From Candidatus Staskawiczbacteria bacterium RIFCSPHIGHO2_02_FULL_43_16 (GTDB lineage Bacteria; Patescibacteriota; Minisyncoccia; Minisyncoccales; Staskawiczbacteraceae), in assembly GCA_001821935.1 (NCBI GenBank), contig MHOU01000011.1, positions 47,022 to 89,441 on the forward strand: a stretch of DNA of 42,420 nucleotides, written 5' to 3'. Both the position numbers and the translations under genes were made by a program. Below are positions 41,257-42,420 of the stretch, piece after piece. How positions within the stretch are numbered: the first letter of the stretch is position 1; every line of letters starts with the position of its first letter. The notes under the pieces were generated by a model. The model was not told the origin of the DNA. It saw only the letters and a program-made list of their open reading frames with translations, and did not search any database.

Positions 41257-41569
41257 TAAGGTTTACATAGACCAGATACTTGATTCAATCAGAAAGATTG
41301 AGTTGTTTGTGAATGGAGTTGATAAAGAAAACTTTCTAGAAAATTCTTTGGTTCAAAGTGCGGTCATTATGCAACTTACGTTGATTGGAGAAGTGTCAAA
41401 GAAAATTTCTGATGATTTGAAAAAGAAAGTGGCCTTGCCCTGGAAAGAAATTGCCGGGTTTCGCGACAAGGCTATCCATAATTATTTTGATATTAACTTA
41501 GACGTGGTTTGGGATACTATTGCTATTGATCTGCCACCATTAAAAGAGGGATTACAAAAAATTTCCTAA
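41240..41569 (+). CDS. hepT: HepT-like HEPN toxin (DUF86)
   Basis: A 109-residue HEPN-domain protein. The RNase/AMPylation motif R-X4-H-X-Y is present as RDKAIHNY (R75, H80, Y82). Helical DUF86 landmarks include VIMQLTLIGEVSKKIS and PWKEIAGFRDKAIHNYFDI. In the family the Arg and His form an RNase site and the Tyr is the residue modified by MntA. An ATG at 41246 is an alternative start. The module is complete and ends in a terminator. Confidence 0.9.
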   Translation: MKMKNDKVYIDQILDSIRKIELFVNGVDKENFLENSLVQSAVIMQLTLIGEVSKKISDDLKKKVALPWKEIAGFRDKAIHNYFDINLDVVWDTIAIDLPPLKEGLQKIS

Positions 41570-41571
41570 TT

Positions 41572-41595
41572 AAAACCGTTAAAAGCGGTTTTTTT
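41572..41595 (+). terminator. Terminator of mntA-hepT
   Basis: AAAACCG/CGGTTTT with a 7-base loop and T-run, three bases after the hepT stop. Confidence 0.85.
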
Positions 41596-41600
41596 GGTGT

Positions 41601-41606
41601 TATAAT
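41601..41606 (+). promoter_or_regulatory. Consensus -10 box for the membrane protein gene
   Basis: TATAAT directly after the hepT terminator; the -35 region is weak. It predicts a leader of about 17 bases. Confidence 0.45.
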
Positions 41607-41629
41607 TACTAAAAGATAAATAAAAACAC

Positions 41630-42022
41630 ATGCACGCAATATTAAAAATGCTAAATATATTTTTCGTGGCGCTGGGGATTATCTTTTTCCTTTTGATTGT
41701 TGGGGCGGGGTGCGTGTGGTGGGCTAACCCTTATGGCATGTTTTCTCCCGGTGTTTCACCGACTTCGGTAATGAATATGATGACCGGAAAAACTAATGTG
41801 AAAATTGATAGTGTTGATAAAAATCCGTTGCTAAACGAACAACAGGAAGCGCAGTTGGAAGGTTTGGGCATAGACCCGGCGACACTGCCTTCGCAAATTA
41901 CTCCCGCCATGGAAGCGTGTTTTACGGCAAAATTAGGGCAAGAAAGAACCAATCAAATTATCCAAGGCTCGGCGCCAACTCCCATTGATTTTTTCAAGGC
42001 CCAGTCGTGTTTATCATTGTAG
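41630..42022 (+). CDS. Uncharacterised single-pass membrane protein
   Basis: A 130-residue protein with one N-terminal hydrophobic helix (about residues 8-30, IFFVALGIIFFLLIVGAGCVWW) and a soluble C-terminal domain with two cysteines (C114 region CFTAKLG and C127) that could form a disulfide outside the cell. The helix-flanking cysteine is not in a clear lipobox. I do not recognise the family; it may be specific to these phyla. An ATG at 41648 is an alternative start. Confidence 0.7.
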   Translation: MHAILKMLNIFFVALGIIFFLLIVGAGCVWWANPYGMFSPGVSPTSVMNMMTGKTNVKIDSVDKNPLLNEQQEAQLEGLGIDPATLPSQITPAMEACFTAKLGQERTNQIIQGSAPTPIDFFKAQSCLSL

Positions 42023-42036
42023 GATGTTTGCTCCAT

Positions 42037-42420
42037 ATGAAAAAAGAAATTCAACGATGTGGGTGGGTTGGGAGTGACCCGCTCATGATAAAATATCATG
42101 ACGAGGAGTGGGGGGTGCCGGTGACTGACGACAAAAAGATATTTGAATTTTTGGTGCTTGAAAGCGCGCAGGCGGGGCTTTCTTGGAGAACAATACTTTA
42201 TAAACGGGAAGGTTATCGGAAATTATTTGCGGGGTTTGACGTGAAAAAAGTGGCCAAGTTTACTGCGGTGGACGTCGGGCGTCTACTTAAAGACCCTGCA
42301 ATTATACGCAACCGACTGAAAATTGAGGCAACCATAAATAACGCACAGAGGTTTTTGGAAGTGCAAAAAGAATTTGGCCGCCCCGTTGGCGGACGGGGCG
42401 AGCCTCGCCCCAAAAGGGCG
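42037..42420 (+). CDS. tag: DNA-3-methyladenine glycosylase I (3' end outside window)
   Basis: The first 128 codons of Tag, which removes 3-methyladenine from DNA. Family marks: RCGWVGSDPLMIKYHDEEWG (zinc-ligand Cys and the catalytic-pocket region), LESAQAGLSWRTIL, and PAIIRNRLKIEATINNAQRF. After VQKEFG, where the family normally continues with SFD-type residues, the frame enters RPVGGRGEPRPKRA, encoded by the dispersed three-hairpin palindromic element. The frame stays open to the window edge. Whether the protein remains functional depends on what follows. Confidence 0.92.
   Translation, partial: MKKEIQRCGWVGSDPLMIKYHDEEWGVPVTDDKKIFEFLVLESAQAGLSWRTILYKREGYRKLFAGFDVKKVAKFTAVDVGRLLKDPAIIRNRLKIEATINNAQRFLEVQKEFGRPVGGRGEPRPKRA
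42268..42286. repeat. Palindrome inside tag related to the one in xth
   Basis: GTGGACG-TCGGG-CGTCTAC encodes VDVGRLL. It shares the loop and most stem bases with 40394-40412, though here the protein length looks normal, so chance similarity is possible. Confidence 0.4.
42379..42420 (+). repeat. Dispersed palindromic element, copy 3, inside tag (runs off the window)
   Basis: It forms the same three overlapping hairpins as copy 1: CGCCCCGT-TGGCGG-ACGGGGCG (42379-42400), GGGGCGAG-C-CTCGCCCC (42395-42411) and CGCCC-CAAAA-GGGCG (42406-42420). The core GGCGAGCCTCGCCCC is unchanged, while outer stem bases differ in a compensated way. Confidence 0.8.

Overview
The window looks like a chromosomal segment of a Candidate Phyla Radiation (Patescibacteria, Parcubacteria-like) bacterium. 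This rests on the style of the genes and not on a database search. There is a UvrC without its C-terminal helix-hairpin-helix region, a cupin-type glucose-6-phosphate isomerase, short intergenic regions, promoters that leave almost no 5' leader, many small GC-rich palindromes (several inside reading frames), and a diversity-generating retroelement of the kind common in these phyla. TGA is used as a stop codon, so the genetic code is standard.

Layout. 1-6540: rpoB (5' end outside the window) and rpoC, closed by a terminator. 6550-7562: an isolated uncharacterised gene with its own promoter and terminator, then a strongly structured intergenic element that folds as a three-way junction. 7620-11010: ftsK and recA. 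11092-12349 (minus): the rpsF-ssb-rpsR operon. 12418-17351: a phosphohexomutase with a leaderless promoter, trpS, an orphan MNT nucleotidyltransferase, a tRNA-like gene with a long variable arm and apparent CCA anticodon, RNase J and tRNA-Leu(CAG). 17404-21938 (minus): uvrC, a holin-like membrane protein, secG, an oligopeptide-type solute-binding protein carrying a peptidoglycan-binding domain, and pgi.

21974-24629 is the most striking region: a complete diversity-generating retroelement (DGR). A 238-residue target protein ends in a 132-bp variable repeat (VR, 22640-22771). A matching template repeat (TR, 23118-23249) differs from it at 11 positions, and every one is an adenine in TR. A structured leader precedes TR, an Avd-like four-helix-bundle gene lies antisense between TR and the reverse transcriptase gene, and the reverse transcriptase has DGR-type motifs. 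A 36-bp perfect palindrome lies downstream of VR.

24639-32978: uvrA, groES-groEL, a zinc-ribbon protein, lemA, a DUF2585 protein, htpX and uppP. 33054-37420: tRNA-Ser(GGA), an Ldh_2-family dehydrogenase, a degenerate histidine-phosphatase-like protein, and a run of small accessory proteins (YdeI/OmdA, DUF1428, DHFR-like, double PhnB/VOC, MazG). 37616-40109: a paralogue of the orphan nucleotidyltransferase, then an IS30-family element inserted between a promoter and a HEFGH metallopeptidase gene. 40138-42420: exonuclease III, an MntA/HepT toxin-antitoxin pair, a small membrane protein, and the start of tag (3-methyladenine glycosylase I), which runs off the end.

Two themes connect the regions. 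First, palindromic repeats are scattered both between genes and, in frame, within DNA-repair genes (recA, uvrA, xth, tag). Second, three uncharacterised genes (6670, 22065, 39259) share a stand-alone design of TTGAC-type promoter, strong Shine-Dalgarno and strong terminator, and their base composition differs from the housekeeping genes around them. One of the three is the DGR target.
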